From Gammaproteobacteria bacterium (GTDB lineage: Bacteria; Pseudomonadota; Gammaproteobacteria; Arenicellales; DRJH01): DNA of 7,508 nucleotides. Shown here piece by piece: positions 7,273 to 7,508 of the stretch. The stretch's first letter is position 1; every line of letters starts with the position of its first letter. Both the position numbers and the translations under genes were made by a program. The stretch is from the NCBI GenBank assembly GCA_011052285.1, contig DRJH01000189.1, forward strand, positions 1 to 7,508, written 5' to 3'. Under the pieces are notes generated by a model. The model searched no databases. It saw only the letters and a list, made by a program, of their open reading frames with translations, and was not told the DNA's origin.

Positions 7273-7508
7273 CGATTCAGCGTGTTTAGATTTTGGTTCA
7301 GTACCAGGCATTTTTGCACGGAGAATGTGAGCATATAGGTCATATGTGAGCATTCGAGTACGAACACACGCCGTAATGGGACAAAAGATGAATACGCTGA
7401 ATAGTTACAATACATGAAGCTTTTTAGTGGGAAGCAAGCTGATCCTTGGCTCGTTCACTGTGCCAGCAAACATCCTCTGTAGCCGTACTTTGGTTGAGAG
7501 AGCGAGCA
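7273..7508. other. 236-nt region after ampD with no convincing gene
   Basis: I find no ORF with both a ribosome site and recognisable product, no tRNA-like cloverleaf and no strong hairpin-plus-T-run terminator. A 22-codon ORF at 7414-7482 has no Shine-Dalgarno. The notable content is a tandem 10-bp repeat (7325-7353). The region may be the start of an intergenic spacer or upstream control region for a gene beyond the window. Confidence 0.5.
7325..7353. repeat. Tandem direct repeat ATGTGAGCAT, 19-nt period, operator-like
   Basis: ATGTGAGCAT occurs at 7325-7334 and 7344-7353. Each copy is itself a short dyad (ATG-N4-CAT). Between them CATAT (7332-7336) and ATATG (7342-7346) form an inverted repeat, and the outer GAATG (7323-7327) pairs with CATTC (7351-7355). 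Such nested symmetry is typical of transcription-factor sites, but no regulator can be named. A weak TTGCAC at 7314-7319 lies just upstream without a well-spaced -10 box. Confidence 0.4.

Noticed and set aside
7129..7415. Minus-strand ORFs overlapping the ampD 3' end and tail
   Set aside because: They run antisense into ampD, have no recognisable domain and no upstream signals.
7414..7482. 22-codon ORF after ampD
   Set aside because: No ribosome site, no recognised product, and a length expected by chance.
1..7508. CRISPR array, transposase, integrase or tRNA attachment site marking a mobile island
   Set aside because: No spaced repeats of CRISPR type, no transposase-like protein and no tRNA-like sequence are visible in this window; island boundaries, if any, lie outside.

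Overview
The window carries a bacterial plasmid-defence operon of the Wadjet type I class (jetA-jetB-jetC-jetD, the SMC/condensin-like JetABCD complex), followed directly by an ampD-type peptidoglycan-recycling amidase gene. All five genes are on the + strand. The AmpD protein closely follows the enterobacterial/pseudomonad AmpD pattern and base composition is roughly balanced, so the source is most likely a gammaproteobacterium. I cannot name a genus from the sequence.

Layout: 1-1350 is jetA (DUF3375 family). Its beginning lies upstream of the window, because the first codons already fall inside the conserved domain. 1347-1952 is jetB (DUF4194), joined to jetA by a 4-nt GTGA overlap. 1930-5298 is jetC (SMC-like ATPase, COG4913 type), overlapping jetB by 23 nt. 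5299-5483 is a 185-nt non-coding gap rich in inverted repeats. 5484-6716 is jetD (DUF3322 + DUF2220, Toprim-type nuclease). 6709-7272 is ampD, overlapping the end of jetD by 8 nt and preceded by a clear Shine-Dalgarno inside jetD. 7273-7508 shows no convincing gene but has a tandem 10-bp repeat.

How it works together (family knowledge): JetC is the ATP-driven motor, JetA the kleisin and JetB the KITE-like subunit. They form a condensin-like complex that extrudes DNA loops. JetD is the nuclease that cuts small closed-circular DNA once extrusion stalls. The ATPase motifs of JetC and the Toprim acidic residues of JetD are all present, so the system looks functional.

The system is a known one, not a new one. 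The less ordinary points are the palindrome-rich gap separating jetD from jetABC, the apparent translational coupling of a cell-wall recycling gene to jetD, and the tandem operator-like repeat in the tail.
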